Below, in pieces: positions 8,532 through 17,601 of a stretch of DNA of 64,000 nt. The translations under genes and the position numbers were made by a program. The stretch comes from Desertimonas flava (GTDB lineage Bacteria > Actinomycetota > Acidimicrobiia > Acidimicrobiales > Ilumatobacteraceae). The stretch covers positions 86,874-150,873 of the forward strand of contig NZ_QKYK01000013.1 in NCBI RefSeq assembly GCF_003426815.1, read 5' to 3'. Every line of letters begins with the position of its first letter. Position 1 is the first letter of the stretch. Under the pieces are notes generated by a model that saw only the letters and a list, made by a program, of their open reading frames with translations, ran no database searches and had not been told where the DNA came from.

Positions 8532-9734
8532 ATGACTGTCACCGACGAGCCGCGCACCGAAGAACAGCAGGTTGCCGACCTGGTCGACGACTTGCTGGCA
8601 TCGTTCCCGCCCAAGCAGACGGACCCCGAGACGTTCCTCGGCGAGCAGTTCGACCGGGGCCTGGCGTGGGTGCACTTCCCGGTCGGCCACGGCGGTCTCG
8701 ACCTCAGCCCGAAGCACCAGAAGTTCATCAACGAGCGGCTCAGCGCCGCCGGGGCGCCGAATTCGGCGCACCGCAATCCGATCGGCCACGGCATGTGCGG
8801 TCCGACGGTCGTCGTGTGGGGGAGCGAGGAGCAGAAGTCCCGGTACCTGCGTCCCCTGTTCACCGGTGAAGAGGTCTGGTGCCAGCTGTTCTCCGAGCCC
8901 GGTTCGGGCTCCGACTTCGCCGGCCTCGCGGCCAAGGGGGTGCGTGACGGCGACGAGTGGATCGCCAACGGCCAGAAGGTCTGGACGACGCTCGCCCACA
9001 TCGCCCGTTGGGGGCTCCTCGTGGTGCGCACCGACCCCGAAGCCGTCAAGCACGCAGGACTCACCGCGTTCGTCGTCGACATGCAGGCCCCGGGCGTCGA
9101 GGTGCGCCCGCTCCGCCAGATGACTGGCGACGCCGAGTTCAACGAGGTCTACTTCACCGACGTCCGCATCCCCGACAAGGAGATGCTCGGGCGGCCCGGC
9201 GACGGGTGGCGGGTGTCGCTCACCACGCTGATGAACGAGCGGGTCTCGATCGGCGGCACCATTCCGCCCAGAGGCTCAGGGGTGATCGCCCAGCTCGTGA
9301 AGGTGTGGAACAGCCTGCCCGAGTCCGAGCGCACGGCCGTCGCTCGCGACGAGGTGATGAGGCTCTGGTCTCGCGCCGAGGTCCTGCGCCTCACCAACAT
9401 CCGCGCCAGCGCGGCCCGCAAGAAGGGCGACCCCGGTCCCGAGGGTTCGATCTCGAAGGCCGCCTCGGCGATCCTCAACCAGGACGTCCTGTCCTACGCG
9501 GTCGACCTGTCGGGCGCCAACGGGATGCTGTACGGCGACTACACGATGCACGCGCCGCGGTACGCCAGCGACTCCAACTCGCTGCAGCAGGCGTTCCTGC
9601 GCAGCCGGGCCAACACGATCGAGGGCGGCACCACCGAGGTGATGTACAACATCCTCGGCGAGCGCGTGCTCGGCCTGCCCGGCGACGTGCGCGTCGACCG
9701 CGACGTGCCCTGGAGCCAGGTGCCACGGAACTGA
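8532..9734 (+). CDS. Acyl-CoA dehydrogenase
   Basis: An FAD-dependent acyl-CoA dehydrogenase of 400 residues. The flavin-binding region reads EEVWCQLFSEPGSGSDFAGL, then NGQKVWTTLAHIARWGLLVVRTDPE and MTGDAEFNEVYFTDVRIPDKEMLG. The C-terminal helical domain ends with RANTIEGGTTEVMYNILGERVLGLP, the usual cofactor-binding end. The N-terminus is short for the family and has LDLSPKHQKFINERLSAAGAPN. It closely resembles the second half of the fused protein at 45140-47293. It faces the acyl-CoA synthetase and is closed by the hairpin at 9749-9787. Confidence 0.92.
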   Translation: MTVTDEPRTEEQQVADLVDDLLASFPPKQTDPETFLGEQFDRGLAWVHFPVGHGGLDLSPKHQKFINERLSAAGAPNSAHRNPIGHGMCGPTVVVWGSEEQKSRYLRPLFTGEEVWCQLFSEPGSGSDFAGLAAKGVRDGDEWIANGQKVWTTLAHIARWGLLVVRTDPEAVKHAGLTAFVVDMQAPGVEVRPLRQMTGDAEFNEVYFTDVRIPDKEMLGRPGDGWRVSLTTLMNERVSIGGTIPPRGSGVIAQLVKVWNSLPESERTAVARDEVMRLWSRAEVLRLTNIRASAARKKGDPGPEGSISKAASAILNQDVLSYAVDLSGANGMLYGDYTMHAPRYASDSNSLQQAFLRSRANTIEGGTTEVMYNILGERVLGLPGDVRVDRDVPWSQVPRN

Positions 9735-9748
9735 CGCCGTCGACCGTG

Positions 9749-9787
9749 TGACCTCACGGTTGGTGCCTGACACCAACCGTGAGGTCA
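9749..9787. terminator. Perfect hairpin, bidirectional terminator between convergent genes
   Basis: A 17-bp perfect stem (arms 9749-9765 and 9771-9787) with loop CCTGA. It sits 14 nt after the acyl-CoA dehydrogenase stop, and its right arm includes the stop codon of the convergent gene. No U-tract follows. Its core CGGTTGGTG-CCTGA-CACCAACCG recurs almost unchanged at 59546-59580. Confidence 0.75.
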
Positions 9788-10810
9788 GACCGGCGCTTCG
9801 CTTCGGCCGAGGAACCGGCTGGTGTAGGTGGACAGCGTGCCGATGTAGTTGGCCCGCTCGTAGGCGGCGGGGTCCGGCGTGGCGTCACGCCGCATCGCGC
9901 CGCGCATCTGGGACACCGACTCGTAGTCGTGCTCGGCCATCCACGTGACGAGGTCGTCCTCGATGCGGGCGAGATGACCGGTGCCGTTGCGCAACACGGA
10001 CGAGGTCGTCATCGCCACGTCGGCACCGGCCAGGAGGAGCTTGGCGACGTCCTCGCCGGCGTGCACCCCGGTCGACCCGGCGACCGAGATGTGGAGCTGG
10101 TCGCGGACGATGGCGATCCAGCGCAGTGGTAGGCGCAGCTCGCCGGGATTGCTCAGCGCCAGCCGGGGCACGACCTCGAGGGTCTCGATGTCGATGTCGG
10201 GGAGGTAGAAGCGGTTGAACATGACGACGCCGGCCGCGCCCGCTTCCTGCAGGGCGACGACGAAGTTGGCGACGCTGGTGTAGAAGGGCGAGATCTTCAC
10301 CGCGACGGGAACCTGCACCTCGCCGGTCACGTCGGCGACGAGCTCGAGCTGTTCCGACTCCAGCCTCGCTCCCGAGATCGCCGGGTCGGCGGCGATGGCG
10401 TAGAGGTTGAGCTCGATCGCCGATGCCCCGGCGTCCTCGAGCAGGCGGGCGTAGCGCACCCACCCGCCGGGGTTGGTGCCGTTGAGGCTGGCGATCACCG
10501 GGACGTCGATCCGCGCCCGCGATGCCTCGATGTGGGACAGGTAGACGTCGACGGGGTTGCCGACACCGTGGAGCTCGGGAAAGAACGAGGTGGCCTCGGC
10601 GAAGCTGTCGGCGTGATCGGCGAAGAGCCGGTCGAGCTCCGTGGCGTCGTGCTCGATCTCCTCCTCGAAGAGGGACGGCAGGACGACGGCGGCCGCCCCG
10701 GCATCGACCAGCTCGGCGAGCCGGTCGAGGTCGCGGGTGAACGGGCCCGACGAGGCCACGATCGGCGACCGCAGCGGCATGCCGAGGTACTCGGTGCGAA
10801 GGTCGGTCAT
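9785..10810 (-). CDS. Dihydroorotate dehydrogenase-like flavoprotein linked to PFOR
   Basis: A 341-residue TIM-barrel flavoprotein of the dihydroorotate dehydrogenase family. It begins with RTEYLGMPLRSPIVASSGPFTRDLD. The FMN and substrate positions are IASLNGTNPGGWVRYARLLEDAGASAIELNLY, VPVAVKISPFY, FNRFYLPDID and SVAGSTGVHAGEDVAKLLLAGADVAMTTSS. This subgroup is often found beside pyruvate:ferredoxin oxidoreductase rather than with pyr genes, and here its ATG is one base after the PFOR stop. A role in pyrimidine synthesis is therefore not assumed. Cotranscription with PFOR is very likely. Confidence 0.88.
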   Translation of the reverse strand: MTDLRTEYLGMPLRSPIVASSGPFTRDLDRLAELVDAGAAAVVLPSLFEEEIEHDATELDRLFADHADSFAEATSFFPELHGVGNPVDVYLSHIEASRARIDVPVIASLNGTNPGGWVRYARLLEDAGASAIELNLYAIAADPAISGARLESEQLELVADVTGEVQVPVAVKISPFYTSVANFVVALQEAGAAGVVMFNRFYLPDIDIETLEVVPRLALSNPGELRLPLRWIAIVRDQLHISVAGSTGVHAGEDVAKLLLAGADVAMTTSSVLRNGTGHLARIEDDLVTWMAEHDYESVSQMRGAMRRDATPDPAAYERANYIGTLSTYTSRFLGRSEAPV

Positions 10811-10811
10811 G

Positions 10812-13800
10812 TCAGGGTTCCTTCCGTGTTGGCGGTGTGCCCGAGCCCGGCGCGGTGCGGTGAACCCGGGCGAGCTGCTCGTAGTAGCGGCGTCGTTCGT
10901 CGATGTCTCCTTGGGCCAGCGAGAGCAGGTGGTCCGATCGCTCCGGATCGGTGCGGGCGAGCATGGCGAAGCGGGCTTCGGCGAGGGCGAAGTCGCGCAG
11001 CGGGATCGACGGTGCCGCCGAGTCGAGCTGGAACGGTTCGACCTGTTCGTCGGCAGCCGGCCGGAACCGGTAGAGCGGCCAGTACCCGCTGCGCACGGCG
11101 TCGCGCTGGTGGGCCATCGACGTCGCCATGTCGATGCCGTGGGCGATGCAGGTGGAGTAGGCGATGATCAGCGACGGCCCGTCCCAGGCGTCGGCCTCCA
11201 GCAGCGCCTTGACGGTCTGCACGTCGCTTCCGCCGAGGGCCACCTGGGCGACGTAGACGTTGCCGTAGCTCCGGGCGATGGCGCCGAGATCCTTCTTGCC
11301 GCTGGGCTTGCCGGCCGTGGCGAACTTGGCGACGGCGCCGCGCGGGGTGGCCTTCGATGCCTGACCGCCCGTGTTGGAGTAGACCTCGGTGTCGAGCACG
11401 AGCACGTTGACGTTGCGCCCGCTGGCGAGCACGTGATCGAGACCGCCGAAGCCGATGTCGTAGGCCCAACCGTCGCCACCGACCAGCCACACGCTCGATC
11501 GCACCAGTTCGGCGGCGATCACGCGCAGGCGAGCGACCCGCGGGTCGCGACGGTCGTCGCCTGCGGCGAGCTCGTCGAGGCGCTCGATCAGCGTGGCCAG
11601 GCGGCGGCGCTGGGCGATGACTCCGGCCTCGTCGGACTGCTCGGTCGCCAGCATCTCGCCGGCGAGCTCGGGCCCGATGGCACCCGCCAGTTCCGTCAAC
11701 AACCTGCGTGCTTCGCGTTGGTGGTGCTCCACGCCGAGACGGATGCCGAGGCCGAACTCGGCGTTGTCCTCGAACAGTGAGTTGGCCCACGCCGGGCCGA
11801 GCCCTTCGGAGTTGGCCGCCCACGGTGTCGTCGGCAGGTTTCCGCCGTAGATCGACGAGCAGCCGGTGGCGTTGGCGACCACGAGGCGGTCACCGAACAG
11901 TTGCGTGAGGAGCTTGAGGTACGGCGTCTCGCCGCAACCCGCACACGCCCCGGAGAACTCGAACAGCGGCTCGAGGAGCTGTGACGTCTTCACTGAGTCG
12001 GGGGCGACGGCTGCGCGATCGAGCTCGGGGATGCTCGTGAAGAAGTCCCAACGCTCGCGCTCGACGTCGGCGTGCTCGGCATACGGTGCCATGTTGATCG
12101 CCTTGCGCTTGACCTCCGACTTGTCCTTGGCCGGGCACACCTCGACGCAGATGGAACAGCCGGTGCAGTCGTCGGGGGAGACCTGGATCGTCATCAGGCG
12201 GCCCGGAAGGTCCCGGGAGCGGAAGGACTTCGACAAGAAGCCGTCGGGCGCGCGGGCGAGATCATCGGGCTCGTAGGCCTTCATCCGGATCACGGCGTGC
12301 GGGCAGACGATGGCGCACTTGCCGCAATCGATGCACAGATCGGGCTCCCACACCGGGATCAGCTCGGCCAGCTTGCGCTTCTCCCACGCGGCGCTGCCGA
12401 CGGGGAACGTGCCGTCGACGGGCAGCGCCGACACCGGCAGCAGGTCGCCTTCGCCGGCGAGGATCCGTGCGGTCACCCGTTGGACGAAGTCGGGCGCATC
12501 CGCGGCCACGGCCGGCGAGCGTCGCGGGCCCTCTCCGGCGGAGTCCGGGACGGTGACCTCGGCCAGCTCGGACAGGGCCCGCTCGACGGCTGCGACGTTG
12601 CGTTCGACGACGACGGCGCCGCGACGGCCATAGGTGGTGGCGATCGAATCCTTGATCGCGGCGATCGCCTCGTCCCGTGGCAGGACGTCGACGAGGGCGA
12701 AGAAGCACGGCTGCATGACGGTGTTGATCCGCCCGGGCATGCCGAGCTCGCGGGCGATGCGGGCGGCGTCGATGACGAACAGCTTGAGTCCCTTGTCGAC
12801 GATCTGCGTGCGGACCGTGTCGGGCAGATGCGCCCACACGTCGCCGGGACCGTAGGGGGCGTTGAGCAGGAGCGTCGCCCCCGGCTTGGCCACGCCGACC
12901 ACGTCGACCCGATCGAGGAGGACGAACTGGTGGCACGCGACGAAGTCGGCCTGGTCGATGAGGTAGGTCGAGCGGATCGGCCGGTCGCCGAACCGCAGGT
13001 GGGAGACCGTCATCGAACCGGACTTCTTCGAGTCGTACACGAAGTAGCCCTGGGCGTAGCGGCCGCCCTGCGAGCTGATGATGTCGACCGACGCCTTGTT
13101 GGCGCCGACCGTGCCGTCGCTGCCGAGGGCGTAGAACACCGCTGTCGTGGCCCCGTCGTCGATGCGGAACTCCCGGTCGTACGAGAGGCTCGATCCGCTG
13201 ACGTCGTCGACGATGCCGATCGTGAAGCGACGCTTCGGAGCGTCGGCGACGAGCTCGTCGAACACCGCCTTGGCCATCGCCGGCGTGAACTCCTTCGACC
13301 CCAGTCCGTAGCGCCCGCCGATCACGCGCGGCAGGGCCGGACGCTCGCTGTCGGCGAGGGCGGTGACGACGTCCTGAAGCAGGGGCTCGCCGACCGAGCC
13401 GGGCTCCTTCGTCCGATCGAGGACGGCGATCGACCGCACCGCAGCGGGGAGGCTGGCCAGGAACGCGTCGACCGGGAAGGGCCGGAACAGCCGGACCGTC
13501 AGCAGCCCGACCCGCTCACCGGCGGCGACGAGGCGCTCGACCGTCTCACCGACGGCGCCGGCGCCGGATCCCATCACGACCACCACGCGTTCGGCATCGG
13601 GCGCGCCCTGGTAGTCGACGAGGTGGTACTGCCGGCCGGTTCGGGCCGCCAGCTCGTCGAACACCGTGGCGACGACGCCGGGGACCGCGGCATGGAACGG
13701 CGACGCCGCCTCGCGCGCCTGGAAGAACACGTCGGGGTTCTGCGCAGTCCCACGCAGGACCGGAGCGCTCGGGCGCAGCCGGCGGCCCTTGTGCTCGACG

Positions 13801-14393
13801 ATGCGGTCCTCGCCGACGAGGGCGAGCAGGTCGTCGTCGCCGAGCAGCTCGACGCGGTTCACCTCGTGCGAGGTCCGGAAGCCGTCGAAGAAGTGGAGGA
13901 ACGGCACACGCGTGCGCAGCGTCGCGGCGTGGGCGACGAGGGCGAAGTCGTGGGCCTCCTGGACCGAGCTGGCGCAGAGCATCGCCCATCCGGTCGTGCG
14001 GGCGGCCATCACGTCGCTGTGATCGCCGAAGATCGACAGGGCGTGGGTGGCGACGGCCCTGGCCGCGACGTGAATCACCGACGGGGTCAGCTCGCCGGCG
14101 ATCTTGAACATGTTGGGCAGCATGAGCAGCAGTCCCTGCGACGCCGTGAACGTCGTCGCAAGGGTTCCGGCCTGCAGCGCACCGTGAAGGGCGCCGGCTG
14201 CGCCGGCCTCGGACTGCATCTCGACGATCTCGGGGACGCTGCCCCAGACGTTGGCGCGACCAGCGGCGGCCCACTCGTCGGCATGTTCGCCCATCGGCGA
14301 ACTGGGGGTGATCGGATAGATGGCCGCGACCTCGGAGAGGGCGTAGCCGACGAGCGCGGCGGCGTGGTTGCCGTCCATACACGCGTTGGACAT
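10812..14393 (-). CDS. nifJ: Pyruvate:ferredoxin (flavodoxin) oxidoreductase
   Basis: A single-chain PFOR of 1193 residues, the full family length, which converts pyruvate and CoA to acetyl-CoA, CO2 and reduced ferredoxin. It starts at MSNACMDGNHAAALVGYALSEVAAIYPITPSSPMGEHAD (domain I); a longer open frame upstream is not coding. Two ferredoxin motifs are intact, CIDCGKCAIVCP and CTGCSICVEVCP. The thiamine diphosphate region is VGGDGWAYDIGFGGLDHVL with DTEVYSNTGGQASKATP, and CAGCGETPY binds the proximal cluster. A ribosome site GGGGAGAGG lies about 10 nt before the ATG. The upstream DosR-like boxes and the divergent hemerythrin gene point to control by low oxygen. Confidence 0.96.
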   Translation of the reverse strand: MSNACMDGNHAAALVGYALSEVAAIYPITPSSPMGEHADEWAAAGRANVWGSVPEIVEMQSEAGAAGALHGALQAGTLATTFTASQGLLLMLPNMFKIAGELTPSVIHVAARAVATHALSIFGDHSDVMAARTTGWAMLCASSVQEAHDFALVAHAATLRTRVPFLHFFDGFRTSHEVNRVELLGDDDLLALVGEDRIVEHKGRRLRPSAPVLRGTAQNPDVFFQAREAASPFHAAVPGVVATVFDELAARTGRQYHLVDYQGAPDAERVVVVMGSGAGAVGETVERLVAAGERVGLLTVRLFRPFPVDAFLASLPAAVRSIAVLDRTKEPGSVGEPLLQDVVTALADSERPALPRVIGGRYGLGSKEFTPAMAKAVFDELVADAPKRRFTIGIVDDVSGSSLSYDREFRIDDGATTAVFYALGSDGTVGANKASVDIISSQGGRYAQGYFVYDSKKSGSMTVSHLRFGDRPIRSTYLIDQADFVACHQFVLLDRVDVVGVAKPGATLLLNAPYGPGDVWAHLPDTVRTQIVDKGLKLFVIDAARIARELGMPGRINTVMQPCFFALVDVLPRDEAIAAIKDSIATTYGRRGAVVVERNVAAVERALSELAEVTVPDSAGEGPRRSPAVAADAPDFVQRVTARILAGEGDLLPVSALPVDGTFPVGSAAWEKRKLAELIPVWEPDLCIDCGKCAIVCPHAVIRMKAYEPDDLARAPDGFLSKSFRSRDLPGRLMTIQVSPDDCTGCSICVEVCPAKDKSEVKRKAINMAPYAEHADVERERWDFFTSIPELDRAAVAPDSVKTSQLLEPLFEFSGACAGCGETPYLKLLTQLFGDRLVVANATGCSSIYGGNLPTTPWAANSEGLGPAWANSLFEDNAEFGLGIRLGVEHHQREARRLLTELAGAIGPELAGEMLATEQSDEAGVIAQRRRLATLIERLDELAAGDDRRDPRVARLRVIAAELVRSSVWLVGGDGWAYDIGFGGLDHVLASGRNVNVLVLDTEVYSNTGGQASKATPRGAVAKFATAGKPSGKKDLGAIARSYGNVYVAQVALGGSDVQTVKALLEADAWDGPSLIIAYSTCIAHGIDMATSMAHQRDAVRSGYWPLYRFRPAADEQVEPFQLDSAAPSIPLRDFALAEARFAMLARTDPERSDHLLSLAQGDIDERRRYYEQLARVHRTAPGSGTPPTRKEP

Positions 14394-14429
14394 ATCGTCA
14401 TCCTCTCCCCACGGGCCATCGGGGCCAAT

Positions 14430-14472
14430 GGACCAAGGTCCCGGCGGGCGGCACCTTTCGGACCTAAGTCCC
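14430..14472. promoter_or_regulatory. Two DosR/DevR-like boxes in a divergent promoter
   Basis: GGACCAAGGTCCC (14430-14442) and GGACCTAAGTCCC (14460-14472) match the mycobacterial DosR core GGACTWWAGTCCC at 11 and 12 of 13 positions. Their centres are 30 bp apart. The first lies 36 nt before the PFOR start and the second 35 nt before the hemerythrin start. Binding by a DosR-type response regulator is inferred; no such gene is in the window. Confidence 0.6.
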
Positions 14473-14507
14473 TGGCGTCGCCGGGCAAGCGAGCCGATGC
14501 TGGGGGC

Positions 14508-14933
14508 ATGTCGGACTACAGCGACCACGGCTCCCACGTCGAGCTCGACGCTCTCGAGGATGAGCACGAGCAACTCCGAGCCGCCCTCCGGGCGCTCCTC
14601 GAGTCCGCCGACCCGGCCGTCGACGATCTCCTCGACGCGCTCGGCCGCCTCCTCGATCGCCACACCCGGCGCGAGGAGTCCGGCGTGTTCGCCGAGCTCC
14701 GCAGCATCGAGGTCCCCGCCCAGTACGTCGCCCTCCTCGAGCACCACCACCACGACATCGAGGATGCGCTCGAGGCGGCCCGCCGGGATCACGCACAGGT
14801 CACCGAGCTCGCCCGCCGGATCGAGGCCCATCTGACCATCGAGGAGAACGACATGTTCCATGTCGCCCACCAGCTGCTCTCGCCTGCCAACTGGGACGCG
14901 ATCGACCGGAACGTGGCGGCCGCGATCGGCTGA
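14508..14933 (+). CDS. Hemerythrin HHE-domain protein
   Basis: A 141-residue four-helix di-iron protein. Iron-ligand candidates are His in DHGSHVELDALEDEHEQLRAAL, His-Glu in RLLDRHTRREESGVFAEL, the run of histidines in LLEHHHHDIEDAL, and His in RIEAHLTIEENDMFHVAHQLL. It could bind O2 or NO, or sense them. The ATG at 14508 was chosen because translation before it has no family similarity. It is divergent from the PFOR gene with DosR-like boxes between them, so it may shield the oxygen-sensitive PFOR; that is inference. The stop is only 6 nt from the convergent ispH end. Confidence 0.88.
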   Translation: MSDYSDHGSHVELDALEDEHEQLRAALRALLESADPAVDDLLDALGRLLDRHTRREESGVFAELRSIEVPAQYVALLEHHHHDIEDALEAARRDHAQVTELARRIEAHLTIEENDMFHVAHQLLSPANWDAIDRNVAAAIG

Positions 14934-14939
14934 GCCGGG

Positions 14940-15986
14940 TCAGCGAACGGCGAGCGCGGCGAGAACCGCGGAGGCGCCGACCGACCGATCGTCCGTCGCC
15001 GCCCGGCCCGCCACCTGGCCGCCCAGCATCGCCGTGGCGGCCAGTTCGATCGACGTCTGCAGCTCGCGCAGGTTGCGCGGCGGCGGGAAGTACTCGTCCT
15101 CGTCGGTGACCGACACCGTCTCCACGCCCTCGACCGGGTCGAGACGAGCGATGACCGCTTCGACCACCTCGTTGGGCGCCGATGCGCCTGCCGTCACGCC
15201 GACGACGAGTCCGGGACGCGTCAGCTCGTCGGGCAGCTCGTCGGCGGTGTTGATCCGGGCGACCTCGTTGCACCCTGCCTCGTGGGCGAGCTTCTCGAGG
15301 GCTCGGGTGTTGGACGAATTCGCCGAGCCGACGACCACGATGGCATCGCACCGCTCGGCGAGCGCCATCAGGGCAGCCTGGCGGTTGGTCGTGGCGAAGC
15401 AGAGGTCGCTGCGGCCCGGGGTCCAGGCGTCGGGGAAGCGGCGCTTGACGGCGACGGCGACGTCGTTCCAGTCCCGGTGCGACAGCGTGGTCTGGGCGAG
15501 GAGGGCGACCGGCTGATCGAACTCGTCGAGGGCATCGACCTCCGCTACGGTCTCGACGCGGCTGATGGCGTCGGGCGCGACCGCCATTGTGCCGACGGCC
15601 TCCTCGTGGCCGGCGTGGCCGACGTAGACGATCCGATAGCCCTTGCCCGAGCGGACTCGCACCTCGTGGTGGACCTTGGTGACGAGTGGGCACACCGAGT
15701 CGACCACGTAGCTGCCGCGAGCCCGGGCCTCGGCGACGACCTCGGGGGCCGAGCCGTGGGCGGACAACATGATCGGATGGCCGGCCGGCACCTCGGCGAT
15801 TTCGTCGACGAACACGACGCCCTGGCGCTTGAAGCGTTCGACGATCAGACGGTTGTGGACGATCTCGTGGTAGCAGTACACGGGCGGTGGGAACGAGCGC
15901 ACCATCCACGCCAGCGCCTTGATCGCCATCTCGACGCCCGCGCAGAATCCTCGCGGTTCCGCAAGCAGCACACGTCGAACACTCAC
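14940..15986 (-). CDS. ispH: 4-hydroxy-3-methylbut-2-enyl diphosphate reductase
   Basis: The last enzyme of the MEP isoprenoid pathway, making IPP and DMAPP. It has 348 residues with the three cluster cysteines in place: RGFCAGVEMAI (Cys15), DSVCPLVTKVH and DLCFATTNRQAAL. Other family landmarks are VYCYHEIVHN, LSAHGSAPEV, YVGHAGHEEAVGTMG-like text and VVVGSANSSNT with GVTAGASAP. A GTG at 15986 gives the usual start VRRVLLAEPRGFCAG. A TANNNT box lies 8 nt upstream. Confidence 0.96.
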   Translation of the reverse strand: MSVRRVLLAEPRGFCAGVEMAIKALAWMVRSFPPPVYCYHEIVHNRLIVERFKRQGVVFVDEIAEVPAGHPIMLSAHGSAPEVVAEARARGSYVVDSVCPLVTKVHHEVRVRSGKGYRIVYVGHAGHEEAVGTMAVAPDAISRVETVAEVDALDEFDQPVALLAQTTLSHRDWNDVAVAVKRRFPDAWTPGRSDLCFATTNRQAALMALAERCDAIVVVGSANSSNTRALEKLAHEAGCNEVARINTADELPDELTRPGLVVGVTAGASAPNEVVEAVIARLDPVEGVETVSVTDEDEYFPPPRNLRELQTSIELAATAMLGGQVAGRAATDDRSVGASAVLAALAVR

Positions 15987-15994
15987 CGGTGCTC

Positions 15995-16000
15995 ACGCTA
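15995..16000 (-). promoter_or_regulatory. TANNNT -10 box upstream of ispH
   Basis: Read on the minus strand the box is TAGCGT. It ends 8 nt before the GTG at 15986, so the mRNA would be leaderless or nearly so. No ribosome site is visible in that gap. Confidence 0.45.
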
Positions 16001-16176
16001 TCGACGCGCGGCCGGGGGCCATGATTCCCTGACCCTGACGCCCGGTCCTTCCGGGATCGACTGGGCCCGGTGCGGAGCGCCGGTCGGGCGCATGACGCGT
16101 GCGGTGACCAATGACACGCCTGTCGTGGCTCGCCCAGAACCGACGCGACGTGCTGCCGGTACCCTGGAGCAGCCCT

Positions 16177-17601
16177 ATGAGCGCTCCCGTCGTCGTGTCC
16201 GTGGCGCCCGGGTCGCCGGCCGAACAGGCCGGACTCCTTCCCGGTGACGCCGTCGTGCGCGTCAACGGGCGCGTCCCGCGGGACGTGATCGAGTGGCGCC
16301 TGTGGTCCGACGAACCCGACGTCGACCTCGTGGTGTCGCGCGGCGGCACCCAGTTCGACGTCGAGATCACCAAGTCGGCAGGCGTCCCGCTCGGCGCCGA
16401 GGTCTCCAGCGCCCTGTTCGACCGGATCCGCACGTGCGACAACCACTGCGAGTTCTGCTTCATCTACCAGCTGCCCAAGGGCCTGCGCCGCAGCCTGTAC
16501 CTGAAGGACGACGACTACCGGCTGAGCTTCCTGTACGGGAACTTCACCACGCTCACCCGCTTCACCGAGGCCGATCTCGAGCGTGTCATCACCGAAGGCC
16601 TGTCGCCGCTCCACGTGAGCATTCACGCCACCGATCCCGATCGGCGGGCCGACATGCTGCGCAACCGGCGTGGCGCGACCAGCCTGCGGTGGCTGCGCGC
16701 CCTGCTCGACCACGGCATCGACGTGCGTGGCCAGATCGTCGTCTGCCCGGGGGTGAACGACGGCGCCGTGCTCGACGCCACCTTGGCCGGAATCCTCGAC
16801 GAGTATCCCGAACTGACCACGGTGGCGGTCGTCCCGCTCGGCGTGTCGAGGTTCAATCCCGAAGCGGCGATGCGTCCTCACACCGTCGCCGAGGCCCGGG
16901 CCGTGGTCGCCGCCGTCGAGGATTGGCAGGACGTCTACCAGGTCGCCCTCGGTCGCCGGCTCGTGTTCGCCGCCGACGAGTACTACCTGATGGCCGAGCT
17001 GCCCTTCCCCGCTGCCGAACGCTACGACGGCTTCCCGATGCACGAGGACGGCATCGGCATGGCGCGAACGTTCGAGCAGGAGTTCCTGGGGCTCGCCGAG
17101 GACGTCACCGGTGTGCGCCGCGGCTTCTTCGCCGCGGTGGACGGGCGCGAGAACCGCGCCGTCGCCCACCCGCCCAACCCGACCGACTACCGGACGCCGT
17201 GCGCCGGCTCGTCCGCCGGCGAGACCGCCGCCGTGCGGATCGCACCTCGCCGCGACGCCCCCGTCGGGATCCTCACCGGGCCCCTCGGTGCCGCCGTCCT
17301 CGGGCCGCTCGTCGCCACGCTCGGTCGCTCCGACGTGCGGGTCATCCCCGTCGCCAACGACTTCTTCGGCGGCAACACAGGGGTGTCGGGACTGATGGTC
17401 GGCGCCGATCTGGCTCGCACGCTCGCCGCCGAGCCGGCGGGCCACCGCTACCTGTTGCCCGACGTCTGCCTGTCCGACGACGGCCGCTTTCTCGACGGTC
17501 TGTCCGTCCACGACCTGCCGCGGCCGGTCGAGGTCGTCGCCACCGACGGCCACGCCCTGCGCCGCTCCCTCACCGCCCGCATCCCGGAGGCCGTCTCATG
17601 A
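16177..17601 (+). CDS. DUF512 radical-SAM protein with PDZ domain
   Basis: A 474-residue protein. The N-terminus is a PDZ-like domain (VSVAPGSPAEQAGLLPGDAVVRVNGRVPRDVIEW). Next is a radical-SAM barrel with the cluster motif CDNHCEFCFIYQLPKGLRRSLYLKDDDYRLSFLYGNFTTLT. The C-terminal half is DUF512, ending with VIPVANDFFGGNTGVSGLMVGADL and the repeated DVCLSDDGRFLDG. Family members are usually next to der, as here, where the stop overlaps the der start (ATGA). The function is unknown; a link to ribosome or RNA work is only guessed from the neighbour. ATG 16177 was chosen over 16111 because CTGGAG lies 8 nt before it and the PDZ fold starts there. Confidence 0.88.
   Translation: MSAPVVVSVAPGSPAEQAGLLPGDAVVRVNGRVPRDVIEWRLWSDEPDVDLVVSRGGTQFDVEITKSAGVPLGAEVSSALFDRIRTCDNHCEFCFIYQLPKGLRRSLYLKDDDYRLSFLYGNFTTLTRFTEADLERVITEGLSPLHVSIHATDPDRRADMLRNRRGATSLRWLRALLDHGIDVRGQIVVCPGVNDGAVLDATLAGILDEYPELTTVAVVPLGVSRFNPEAAMRPHTVAEARAVVAAVEDWQDVYQVALGRRLVFAADEYYLMAELPFPAAERYDGFPMHEDGIGMARTFEQEFLGLAEDVTGVRRGFFAAVDGRENRAVAHPPNPTDYRTPCAGSSAGETAAVRIAPRRDAPVGILTGPLGAAVLGPLVATLGRSDVRVIPVANDFFGGNTGVSGLMVGADLARTLAAEPAGHRYLLPDVCLSDDGRFLDGLSVHDLPRPVEVVATDGHALRRSLTARIPEAVS

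Noticed and set aside
12072..14933. A 953-codon plus-strand frame antisense to PFOR
   Set aside because: It is a shadow of the PFOR gene; only its last 142 codons (hemerythrin) are real.
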